Below, piece by piece: positions 7,902 to 15,016 of a DNA stretch of 64,000 bases. The notes below the pieces were generated by a model. The model did not search any database. It was not told where the DNA came from and saw only the letters and a program-made list of their open reading frames with translations. This stretch comes from Actinopolyspora biskrensis. Lineage in GTDB: Bacteria; Actinomycetota; Actinomycetes; Mycobacteriales; Pseudonocardiaceae. A program made the position numbers and the translations under genes. Where the stretch lies: the NCBI RefSeq assembly GCF_013408175.1, contig NZ_JACBYW010000001.1:1240001-1304000 (forward strand). The letters are read 5' to 3'. Each line of letters opens with the position of its first letter. Position 1 is the first letter of the stretch.

Positions 7902-8817
7902 CACCCCGTTGTGGTGGGCGGTGTTCCTGCCCGCGGTGCTGAGGGTGTTCACCTTCGGTGCGGTCGCGTTCGACTCCCTGCTCGCCGCCCGCGCGGCCGG
8001 TGCGAGCGCGGTGGGCGGGCTCTCGGCTCCGCTGCGCGAGACGGCCCGGCTGCTGGTGACCCAGCGGCGTACGACTCGTTCGGCCGATCCGGTGCTGTGG
8101 CGCGCGGGGGTGGCGCTCGTCCCGCTGGCGGCGTTGTCGGCCGCGCTCGTGCTGCCGCTCGGCGGACGTGCCGTGGCCGATCCGGCCGTGGGGATCGTGT
8201 GGTTCAACGCGATGGAGATCCTGGCCTGGGCTGCGGTCTGGATGGCCGGCTGGGGACCGAACCCGGCTTTCTCCCTGGTTGGCGGGTACCGGTTCGTGGC
8301 CCAGGGGTTGGCCTACGAGCTGCCGCGCATGTTCGCGTTGATCACGGCGGCCACGGCCGCGGGAAGCCTCCGGGTCGGGGGCGTGGTCGAGGCCCAGTCC
8401 GGGGGCTGGTTCGTGGTGTGGATGCCGGTGGCGTTCGCGGTGTACCTGATCAGCGCCGTGGCAATGGCTTTCCGGCCTCCGTTCGACGCGCCCGTCGGGC
8501 GTGATCTGGCCGGTGGAGCGGCCGCCGAGTTGTCCGGTGTGGACCGGCTGGTGTTCCTCGGGGGACGGTGGGTGCTGTTCGTGGTCGCGGCCGCGCTGTC
8601 CGTTCCGCTGTTCCTGGGTGGGGGAGCGGGGCCGGTGCTGCCGCCGTGGCTGTGGACCCTGGTCAAGACGGCGGTGGTCGTGCTGTCGCTGGTCTGGCTG
8701 GCTCGCCGTTTCCCGACGGTGCGGATGGACAGGTTCGCCGAGTTCTCCTGGGTGGTGCTGCTCCCGGTGGTGCTGGCGCAGGCGCTGCTGGTTTCCGTGC
8801 TCGTGCTGGTTCGGTGA
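7894..8817 (+). CDS. nuoH: NuoH-like membrane subunit (intact)
   Basis: This 307-residue protein is almost wholly hydrophobic and matches the NuoH/HyfC fold: FNAMEILAWAAVWMAGWGPN, GGYRFVAQGLAYELPRMFAL and MAFRPPFDAPVG are the conserved cytoplasmic loop regions at the quinone-channel side. It has about eight predicted membrane segments and no frame break. GTG start overlapping the D-like pseudogene. Its partners are broken, so it is probably a relic that has not yet been hit, or it works alone or with other subunits, which I cannot show. Confidence 0.85.
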   Translation: MADTPLWWAVFLPAVLRVFTFGAVAFDSLLAARAAGASAVGGLSAPLRETARLLVTQRRTTRSADPVLWRAGVALVPLAALSAALVLPLGGRAVADPAVGIVWFNAMEILAWAAVWMAGWGPNPAFSLVGGYRFVAQGLAYELPRMFALITAATAAGSLRVGGVVEAQSGGWFVVWMPVAFAVYLISAVAMAFRPPFDAPVGRDLAGGAAAELSGVDRLVFLGGRWVLFVVAAALSVPLFLGGGAGPVLPPWLWTLVKTAVVVLSLVWLARRFPTVRMDRFAEFSWVVLLPVVLAQALLVSVLVLVR

Positions 8818-8826
8818 GGGTAAGCG

Positions 8827-9426
8827 ATGGAAACTGTGCTGTGCTGGGTTTTCGGTGTGCTCGCCGTGGTGTCCGGGTTCCTGGTGTTTCGGTTGGACTC
8901 GATGGCCCGGGTGACTTTCGCCCTGCTCGCCTCGTTCCTGTTCGTCGCCTTCGAGGTGATGTCGCTGGGACTGAACTACCTCGGTGCCGTGCTCGTGCTG
9001 ATGATGGTCATGGAAATGGTGATCATGGCGGTTTTCATGATCATGTACATGATGAACCCCGCCGGGCTGATGCCCATGGCGATGTACCACAACAAGGCCG
9101 CGGCGATGTCGATCTCGGTGGGTACCTTCGTCGTGCTCGCGGCCGGGGTCCTGCTCGTGGACTGGCCCGAACGCGTGGGACGTCCCCCGGCCGACCCGAC
9201 CGGTGCGCTCGGACGTGAGCTGATGGGCGCGCAGATGCCGACGATGATGACGCTCGGACTCGTACTGTTCGCCACGATCCTGGCGACGGTGACGCTGTCC
9301 ACGCGACGGGGGCGTTACGACCGGTTCGGTTCCGGGCTGCGCGACCGTCCCGCGGATCCGGTCCCGGGCGGGATCGGCACAGCCAGCACGGGGGCGGCGG
9401 GTACGGAGACGGGAGGCCGCCGATGA
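8827..9426 (+). CDS. nuoJ: NuoJ-like membrane subunit (intact)
   Basis: This 199-residue protein starts at ATG 8827 with four to five membrane segments. The segment FEVMSLGLNYLGAVLVLMMV resembles the conserved NuoJ helix, followed by an unusually Met-rich stretch (MEMVIMAVFMIMYMMNP). The C-terminal 40 residues are Gly/Thr-rich and probably disordered. The stop overlaps the nuoK start by 4 bases (ATGA). The frame is complete, although the cluster as a whole is broken. Confidence 0.82.
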   Translation: METVLCWVFGVLAVVSGFLVFRLDSMARVTFALLASFLFVAFEVMSLGLNYLGAVLVLMMVMEMVIMAVFMIMYMMNPAGLMPMAMYHNKAAAMSISVGTFVVLAAGVLLVDWPERVGRPPADPTGALGRELMGAQMPTMMTLGLVLFATILATVTLSTRRGRYDRFGSGLRDRPADPVPGGIGTASTGAAGTETGGRR

Positions 9427-9916
9427 GTTTGGAAGTGTTCCTGCTGTTCGGAGCCGCTCTCGTAGCCGTGGGGCTCTACGGGGCGCTGTCGCAGCAGTCG
9501 ATCGTGATGCTGATGATGGGGCTGGAGCTGATGATCGGCGGGATCGTCCTGGCCGCGGCGGCGGTCTGGCACGGCGCCGTCCCGCCATGGCGGCGGTGCT
9601 GGTGGTGTGTCTGCTGGGATTGGTCGGAACTCCGCCGACGGCGGTCTTCCTGGGCAAGCTGGAAGTGTTCAGCGCGGCCGTCGACGGGGGCTACACCTGG
9701 TTGGCCGTTGTCGCCGTGGTCAACACGGTGATCAGCCTGTTCTACTACCTGCGCTGGCTCGTTCCCGTCCTCTCCCCGGCCACCGCGGAGGACGAACCGG
9801 CGCCCTCCGGCCGTCGGGCGGCTTCCGTCGCCGCGTTCGCCGCGCTGCTGTCCCTGCTCGTGGGGATCGGTGGTGGCGCGCTGCTTCCGCTGCTCGACGG
9901 TCCGCTGCTTCCCTGA
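9423..9916 (+). pseudogene. nuoK 5' part joined to nuoN 3' part by deletion
   Basis: From ATG 9423 about 50 residues are good NuoK (VGLYGALSQQSIVMLMMGLE, then LMIGGIVLAAAAVWHG). Near 9550-9580 the homology changes, in a different frame, to the C-terminus of a NuoN-type antiporter subunit: AAVLVVCLLGLVGTPPTAVF, then GKLEVF and VNTVISLFYYLRWL, ending at 9916. The second half of nuoK, all of nuoL and nuoM, and most of nuoN are therefore missing. This cannot be a sequencing error and shows that the cluster lost its proton-pumping subunits. Confidence 0.85.
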
Positions 9917-9965
9917 GTTCCCCCGTGGCGGGGGACGTCCGTTGCCGGAGGTCCGTCGCGGTGGT

Positions 9966-10200
9966 TCAGGGCCGGAGCAGCACCTTGAAGGCACCGTCGC
10001 TTTTGTGCTGGAAGATGTCGTATCCGTGCGGTGCTTGCCACGGCGGAAGGGTGTGGGTGGCGAAGTCCTCCACTCCCAGGGGGTCGGTGTTCTCCGCCGC
10101 TGGTGCCCCGGATGATCGCGTCCTCGGGGGCCCGCAGCCGGGGCTCGGGCACGTTCTCCACCCGTACGTCCCGTTTGCCCTGCCAGGTCAGTGCTCGCAT
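9966..10200 (-). pseudogene. Zinc-dependent alcohol dehydrogenase, internal deletion
   Basis: The ATG at 10200 opens a typical start of a formaldehyde-dehydrogenase-like ADH (MRALTWQGKRDVRVENVPEP ... DAIIR). After about 33 codons the homology jumps, in another frame, to the family C-terminus (DPLGVEDFATHTLPPWQAPH, then GYDIFQHKSDGAFKVLLRP) ending at 9966. About 300 codons, with the zinc and NAD sites, are missing; the join is near 10105. The gene is dead. Confidence 0.82.
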
Positions 10201-10386
10201 CGTCTCCACCGGGGCGGCTCGCAGTGCTTCTCCTCATCCGGGGAACAGAGAGGGACGATCGTCTAACCGGGGACGGTTCGCTGGATGTTCTGTGTCGTCC
10301 GGCCGCTTCCCGGCATCGATCGGCGTCCTACTGGGTACTCCCACGGTGCGAACCGGCATCGTCGAAACGATCAGGGAGGCGACGCC

Positions 10387-10809
10387 GTGACCGAAACCCA
10401 GCAGAAGTCTCCGGAGTCTCCGGTTTCCGAGCATTCGACCACCGAACTGATTCGTGATCTCGGAGACCAGCTCGGCGACCTGGTCGGCAGCGAGTTCCGG
10501 CTGGCCCAGCACGAGTTGGAACGCAAGGGCAAGCAGGCGGGCAAAGGGGCCGCGATGTTCGGCGTGGCCGGTGGCCTCGCCCTGTTCGGGATCGCGGGAC
10601 TGCTCACCAGCGCGGTCCTGGCCCTGGCGGTCGTACTGCCCGCGTGGCTCGCGGCGCTGACCGTGGGCGGCGGGATGCTGCTGCTCGCGGGACTGATCGC
10701 GCTCGTGGGCTCCGTATGGTTGAAGGGATCCACACCGCTCGCTCCGAGGGAAACTCTCGACGGAGTGCGGTGGGACGTTCGCGCTCTCAGGGAGGCGACG
10801 CGGAAATGA
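10387..10809 (+). CDS. Phage-holin-family (holin-X type) membrane protein
   Basis: This 140-residue protein has a charged N-terminus (TTELIRDLGDQLGDLVGSEF, then RLAQHELERKGKQAGKG) followed by two strongly hydrophobic helices (about 55-110). It matches the actinobacterial holin-X superfamily, small chromosomal membrane proteins of unknown role that are not usually phage lysis proteins. GTG start at 10387. The stop overlaps the next start by 4 bases, and the same pairing with a DUF3618 protein is common in actinomycetes, which suggests an envelope-stress function. Confidence 0.85.
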   Translation: MTETQQKSPESPVSEHSTTELIRDLGDQLGDLVGSEFRLAQHELERKGKQAGKGAAMFGVAGGLALFGIAGLLTSAVLALAVVLPAWLAALTVGGGMLLLAGLIALVGSVWLKGSTPLAPRETLDGVRWDVRALREATRK

Positions 10810-11150
10810 CCATCCGCGATGAGCGGCGGCCGTGGACGCACACGACCGCGGCCGACGAGGACGAGCGATTGCGTGCCCGCCGCGACCTGGCCAGGCAGGA
10901 GATCGGGGAGACGATCGAGGCGCTGACCCGCAAGGCCGATCTGAGCTCGCGGGCGCAGGAAGCGGCGCACGATTACCTGGCCAGGGTGCAGGAGAGCGCC
11001 GCGGACATGGCCGGGCACGCACGGGGAGACAAGGGCACCCGGACAGCGGTGTGGTTGTCCCTCCTCGCGTTGGCGGGTGTGGCGACCGCCTCCTACATCG
11101 CCCTCTCCCGGGCGCGCCGCGCCACCCGGCCCCCGTTGTTCCGGCTGTGA
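10806..11150 (+). CDS. DUF3618 protein
   Basis: This 114-residue protein has the DUF3618 core LRARRDLARQEIGETIEALT (about 20-40), a helical middle and one C-terminal membrane helix (AVWLSLLALAGVATASYIAL) with a basic tail. DUF3618 proteins are small membrane-anchored helical proteins of unknown function, regularly encoded after a holin-X protein as here. The ATGA overlap with the preceding gene indicates translational coupling. Confidence 0.85.
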   Translation: MTIRDERRPWTHTTAADEDERLRARRDLARQEIGETIEALTRKADLSSRAQEAAHDYLARVQESAADMAGHARGDKGTRTAVWLSLLALAGVATASYIALSRARRATRPPLFRL

Positions 11151-11173
11151 GGGGCGAGCAGCGCAGCGACCGT

Positions 11174-11643
11174 GTGACCGTGGTGATCACGACACGTGAC
11201 CGCAGGGAGGAATTGTCGCGCACACTGCCGCACGACTTCCCAGCAGGACGCCGCCCCCGTGATCGTGGTCGGCAACGGTTCCGCGGACGGTTGCGGTCGA
11301 GGCCGTGACCACCGGGTCCCCTGGGGCGTGAGTGTTGCGCAACGAAAGCGACCTGGGGCCGTGGCCCCGCAACGCCGCTGTCGAGTACGCCGAAACACCG
11401 CTGGTCGCCTTCTGCGCCGCTGGGCGGCTCGCGGGCACGTGTGATGCACGCGCCGAGGCGTTCCGGGCGGTAGGACTTCTCGGAGCGTCGGTGGTTCGGG
11501 GCGAGGAGGAGCTCCTGCTGACCGACATGGCGGGGCGGGGCCGGTGGGCGTGCTACGGCGAGGGCGCCGTGCTCCGGCACCGTCCTTCCGAGGTGCGGGG
11601 CCCGCGAAACGTCGCCGGATCGGCCTGCGCGAGGCGTCGATGA
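11174..11643 (+). pseudogene. Family 2 glycosyltransferase remnant
   Basis: GT2 pieces occur in order but in different frames: VTVVITTRDRREELSRTL (nucleotide-binding strand), APVIVVGNGSADG, RNAAVEYAETPLVAFC (before the DDDS metal site, which is missing), LLGASVVRGEEELLLTDMAG, CYGEGAVLRHRPSEVRGP and KRRRIGLREA. Deletions remove the acidic metal-binding motif and frameshifts break the rest. It is the remnant of a roughly 300-residue actinobacterial glycosyltransferase. Confidence 0.75.
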
Positions 11644-12239
11644 GGAACCGCCACCCTTCTCCGGTGCGGCTGACCACCGCACCGGCGAGAGACATCCCGA
11701 GGATCCGGCCCGGAACTGAGGACCGAGCCGTGCTGAGCGCGTTTCCGAAGTCTGCCCTGCAGGCCAGCTGCGAGCGGAAGGTGGTTGTCAGGGAAGCGGG
11801 AAAGATCGCGCTCCAGGGGCGGTGTGGCGTTTCGCCCCACCCGACTCGCGGTGTGTCCGCGGATTGCCGCGGTCCTGAACCGTCCGCGACGGCTCCGCGA
11901 CGGCTCGGAGCCGGGAGTCTCGACACCCCCTGGGGCCTGCTGTATCGATTCCGGGGTCAAATGTGTTCACGCTCTCATGAACAACGCGATTCGTGTCGGA
12001 TTTTGACCTTTACGTGCGAGGTCCGGTCGCGTGGGCTGAAAGGGAAAAGATCGGACGAATTCGACGAGCGTGATCCGTGTTTATCTTTCGTCCGATCGTG
12101 AACGCGGGTTTCGGGTGGATCCGCACGGGGAAGGGACGGGGTGCCGGTGAGTCCGCTGTTTTCCACCGCGTTCCGCGGAAGGGGCTTTCCCGGATTCTCG
12201 AACCCGTTCCCGAGACGGAAACCAGTTCAGGAGGAACTC
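11644..12239. other. Intergenic region, no gene recognised
   Basis: These 596 bases follow the glycosyltransferase remnant. Any further remnant has lost recognisable motifs. From about 11950 to 12090 the composition becomes AT-richer, as expected for the promoter region of the hemerythrin gene; I cannot assign a definite promoter. Confidence 0.5.
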
Positions 12240-12806
12240 GTGTCCCAGGCGACCAAGTACAGCGACATGATCGGAATGCTGATAGAGGACCACAGGAACG
12301 TGGAGCAGGCCTTCCAGGAGTTCGAGGGCGGGATCGAGGACGCCTCGCGGCGCAGGAAACTTGTGGATCACATCATCACCGAGCTGGTGCGGCACTCCGT
12401 GGCCGAGGAGCAGTACCTGTATCCCGTGGCCAGGCAGACGCTGGAGAACGGTAACGAGATAGCCGATCACGAGATCTCCGAACACGCCGAGGCCGAGCAG
12501 TTGATGAAAAGGCTGGAAGGGCTCGATCCCGAGGATCGGCAGTTCGACGAGACCACCAGGCAGCTGATCTCGTCGATACGGCACCACGTCGAGGACGAGG
12601 AGAACGATCTCTTTCCCAAGCTGCGCCGGTGGTGCGGTGAGGAACAGCTCCAGGACCTCGGCAACAAGATCCGCCGTTCCAAGGAGACGGCTCCGACGAG
12701 ACCACACCCGTCCGCTCCGGACACGCCGCCCGCGAACAAGCTCCTGGATCCGGGCGCGGGGCTGGTGGACAAGATCAGGGACGCGCTCAGCGGGCGCGAG
12801 CGCTGA
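12240..12806 (+). CDS. Hemerythrin (HHE) domain protein
   Basis: This 188-residue protein has a four-helix hemerythrin-like domain (about 5-145) that binds a di-iron or other metal centre and may sense or handle oxygen, NO or peroxide. Ligand-type motifs are visible: EDHRNVEQ, RHSVAEEQYLYP, EHAEAEQLM and HHVEDEENDLFP. The C-terminal 45 residues are Pro-rich with a short helix. The GTG at 12240 is chosen because AGGAGGA lies 7 bases upstream; the frame stays open further upstream without motifs. It is followed by a strong hairpin. Confidence 0.9.
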   Translation: MSQATKYSDMIGMLIEDHRNVEQAFQEFEGGIEDASRRRKLVDHIITELVRHSVAEEQYLYPVARQTLENGNEIADHEISEHAEAEQLMKRLEGLDPEDRQFDETTRQLISSIRHHVEDEENDLFPKLRRWCGEEQLQDLGNKIRRSKETAPTRPHPSAPDTPPANKLLDPGAGLVDKIRDALSGRER

Positions 12807-12835
12807 CCAAGGGGACTTCGGGACCGGTCCGAACT

Positions 12836-12877
12836 CCCGTCCTCGAGTCCGTGGGGCTTGCCGGGCTCGAGGACGGG
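12836..12877 (+). terminator. Hairpin terminator after the hemerythrin gene
   Basis: A perfect 12-bp inverted repeat (12836-12847 with 12866-12877, arm CCCGTCCTCGAG) with an 18-nt loop lies 30 bases after the stop codon. There is no U-tract, as is common in actinomycetes. Confidence 0.7.
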
Positions 12878-13185
12878 GTGGCGAGCCCTCCCGACTCCGG
12901 ATTCGGGGCAGGGCGCGTTCGTCGACGGCGTCGAGCGCTCCGGGGACGGGCGTAGCAACTCACCGCGACCGTGGCTCGTCCGCCCGGGGCAACGGGACGA
13001 CGAGAAAGCCGTGCACGCGGGCAGGTGGTTTGCCCGACTCGGGGGGCGGGTACGCCGATGGTGCGAAGCTGCACGGTCGTTCACCGACCTCGCCCGCGCG
13101 GACGGGACCGGGCGGTCCCGTCGAGAACGGAGCACGGGCGTGCGGACGACGGAAATCTCTTCGCGGACCACCAAGGGGAGCGATC
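12878..13185. other. Intergenic region, nothing recognised
   Basis: Past the hairpin this stretch holds no gene I can support. It presumably contains the promoter of the BRCT-like gene, with GGGGAG about 8 bases before its start. Confidence 0.45.
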
Positions 13186-13497
13186 ATGTATTTCAACGGG
13201 ACGACGATCCTGCTGATCGGGGGATCCGCAGAGTTGGAGAAGTTCCGGGAATGGGCACGCAGATCCGGTTTCCGACTCGCCGGAAGAGTGGGGCCGGAAG
13301 TGCGGTACGTGATCGCCGACGAGGACGTGCTCGACGGCAGTTGCACCCCTGAGCAGGGTCGCATGCTGGCCCGGGCGCGGGGATCGGGACTGGAATGCCT
13401 TTCGCCCGCTACCGGGCAGTCCTGTCTGCGGATGCTCCTCGAAGGGCGCACCCCCGAGGTAGGCAGGAGCGGAACGGTCCTCACCGGTGGGCGGTAG
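13186..13497 (+). CDS. Small BRCT-like domain protein
   Basis: This 103-residue protein starts NGTTILLIGGSAELEKFREW, which resembles the first strand and helix of a BRCT domain. It continues with GPEVRYVIADED (the strand after the conserved Gly turn) and KxxxA-like LARARGSGLECLS. BRCT domains bind phosphopeptides or DNA ends; in bacteria they occur in NAD-ligase and in exonuclease-like proteins. A stand-alone BRCT of this size is an adaptor or a piece of a larger system. ATG start with GGGGAG upstream. Domain call is by eye only. Confidence 0.55.
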   Translation: MYFNGTTILLIGGSAELEKFREWARRSGFRLAGRVGPEVRYVIADEDVLDGSCTPEQGRMLARARGSGLECLSPATGQSCLRMLLEGRTPEVGRSGTVLTGGR

Positions 13498-13558
13498 CGC
13501 CCTGCTGGGGGTCCGATCGGGACCGGACCGGTGTGGAACCAACGGCGCGGACGGGTGG

Positions 13559-13843
13559 TCACCAGCCGAAGGGCAGCAGGCCGATGCCCATGGCGACGAA
13601 AAAACCGGCCAGCAGCAGGACGACCACACCCGTTACGGTGATCCACGTCCACGTGGCCGGGCGAGCGGTGGCGGGTTGTGGATGTGAGACGGCGCGACTG
13701 GCCGAGCCTGCCTCGGGCGGAGTCTCGCCGGCAGGCACGGATCCTCCGGAGTCCAGGCCGGGAGTCCTCGCCGGATCCGGACCGGGGGTTTCCTCGGGCT
13801 GATCACCGCGCCCGTGATTTCCGGGAGGTTTTTCTCGTTCCAT
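13559..13843 (-). CDS. DUF6480-family small membrane protein
   Basis: This 94-residue protein has the family layout: a hydrophilic N-terminus with DPARTPGLDSGGSVPAGETP (about 22-41), then a C-terminal membrane helix (VTGVVVLLLAGFFVAMGIGL). The function of the family is unknown; it is found in actinomycetes near stress genes. ATG start at 13843; the ribosome-binding site is weak (GAGG). Confidence 0.75.
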   Translation of the reverse strand: MEREKPPGNHGRGDQPEETPGPDPARTPGLDSGGSVPAGETPPEAGSASRAVSHPQPATARPATWTWITVTGVVVLLLAGFFVAMGIGLLPFGW

Positions 13844-13966
13844 GGCGGGTGGCCTCAAAACGGTGGTCGAACGTCGGCGGGCGAGAAGGAGCGGGGCGGC
13901 GCGTGATCCTCGTGATCGTCCCGGACGGGGGATTCCCCGCACGGTGCTCGTTCTGCCCGGTCGCGG

Positions 13967-14164
13967 TCATTGTCCGCCCTTTTGAACGTAGGAGCGGACG
14001 AACTGCTCGGCGTCCTCCTCGAGGACGTCGTCTATTTCGTCGAGGGTGGTTTCGGTGTCGTCGGCGAGTTGCTCGCGCCGTTGGCTTCCCGTCTGCTGCC
14101 CGTTCTCGTCGTTCTCCTCGGAGGAATCGCCGTGGTCGTTCCGTGATGGCCTTTCCTGCTGCAT
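13967..14164 (-). CDS. pup: Stand-alone Pup (prokaryotic ubiquitin-like protein)
   Basis: This 65-residue acidic protein has the Pup C-terminal signature: LDEIDDVLEEDAEQFVRSYV (41-60) followed by QKGGQ (61-65). Pup is attached through its C-terminal Glu to lysines by PafA and sends proteins to the Mpa-proteasome. Here the end is Gln65, the form that Dop must deamidate first. The N-terminal half is disordered and Asn/Gln/Ser-rich; the Mpa-binding coiled coil (about 28-58) is conserved. ATG start with GGAG 8 bases upstream. Usually pup lies between dop and prcB; none of those genes is here, so this may be a second Pup. Confidence 0.88.
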   Translation of the reverse strand: MQQERPSRNDHGDSSEENDENGQQTGSQRREQLADDTETTLDEIDDVLEEDAEQFVRSYVQKGGQ

Positions 14165-14277
14165 TGAACATCTCCGGGGCGGGGTGTGGACGGTAGGCCC
14201 GTTCCTGTTCCCGCGGGGGAGGAACGGGCCGCTGATGACACCGGAGAAACCGGGGCGTGCTGTTCTCGGCGGAACAG

Positions 14278-14505
14278 TCACTGCTCACTTCGCAGGCGTT
14301 CGTAAAGGAGTTTTTTGCCTTGTTCACCGGCCTTCTGGTTGTTCTCCTTGATGGCGCGCAACCACCTGGCCAGTTCCTCGTCGCCCTGCGCCTCGGCGTC
14401 CTTCGCGTAGCTGTCCACCATCCAGATGTTTTCCAGTGACTGCTGAAGTACGGCGATCAGGTTGTAGTTCTTGTCCTTGAAGGGGCTTTCCCGCTCTTGG
14501 GCCAT
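14278..14505 (-). CDS. Small helical protein, conserved in actinomycetes
   Basis: This 75-residue protein is highly charged and predicted all-helical: it begins MAQERESPFKDKNYNLIAVL and continues ENIWMVDSYAKDAEAQGDEE, ELARWLRAIKENNQKAGEQG and KKLLYERL. The SPFKDK-YNLI start and the helical ENNQKAGEQGK segment recur in a family of short actinobacterial proteins of unknown function. ATG start at 14505 with GAGGAG 6 bases upstream. No enzymatic motif is present. Confidence 0.75.
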   Translation of the reverse strand: MAQERESPFKDKNYNLIAVLQQSLENIWMVDSYAKDAEAQGDEELARWLRAIKENNQKAGEQGKKLLYERLRSEQ

Positions 14506-14667
14506 GGGAGCTCCTCTTCGTGCGTTTCGGGCGGTTTTCACCGTGCCGGCCGGAAGGGGCGCTTCCGGAAAGGTGTGTGAGGGCGCGCTTGGCCGACGTG
14601 TGTCGGGGAGCGCCGCCCCTGAGGACCGGAACGTGCTCCGAGAGCTCGGAGAGGGATCGCCGAATCC

Positions 14668-14823
14668 TCAGTTGTATCCGAGTGTGATGACGGTGTCGTT
14701 CTCCGAGTCCTCCGGGTCGAGCTCCGTCCGGGGGTGTTCGGAGGGTGGAGGAGTGGAAATCCTCGTTTCCCGGAGCTCTTTCTCCGGGTGCTGTTGCTCA
14801 GCGGTTTTCGCCGAGTGATACAT
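14668..14823 (-). CDS. Hypothetical small acidic protein
   Basis: A 51-residue open frame from ATG 14823 (MYHSAKTAEQQHPEKELRET ... DPEDSENDTVITLGYN) with a GGAG 8 bases before the start. I do not recognise a family. It is included because codon third positions and the ribosome-binding site look acceptable and it lies in a row of minus-strand small genes. Confidence 0.4.
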   Translation of the reverse strand: MYHSAKTAEQQHPEKELRETRISTPPPSEHPRTELDPEDSENDTVITLGYN

Positions 14824-15016
14824 CTCGATCACTCCAGTGGCCCGTCGTGATGGAAGGGGCTTTCCGCCTCCGGGTTCCCGGGACTCGCCCCGTGTCAAAC
14901 CTCGGGGTGGCCGGTTGCGTGCTCCGGGCGGCGGTGGAGCGTTCGTTCGGGAAGTTCCGGGACGGACGTTGCCCCGGGGTTCGGACGGGGCGCGGCCAGG
15001 GCTTTGTCGCCTCGGT

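Noticed and set aside
5910-8207. Long minus-strand open frame opposite the nuo cluster
   Set aside because: Its residues are Ser/Arg/Thr-rich without domains; the plus strand carries clear nuo homology.
6223-9916. Energy-converting hydrogenase of group 4
   Set aside because: The D-like subunit lacks the CxxC nickel ligands and the gene order is that of a nuo-type cluster.
10387-11150. Prophage remnant because of the holin-like protein
   Set aside because: Holin-X proteins are chromosomal in actinomycetes and the partner is DUF3618; no other phage gene is near.
12836-12877. Regulatory operator
   Set aside because: The perfect 12-bp stem with 18-nt loop right after a stop codon fits a terminator better.
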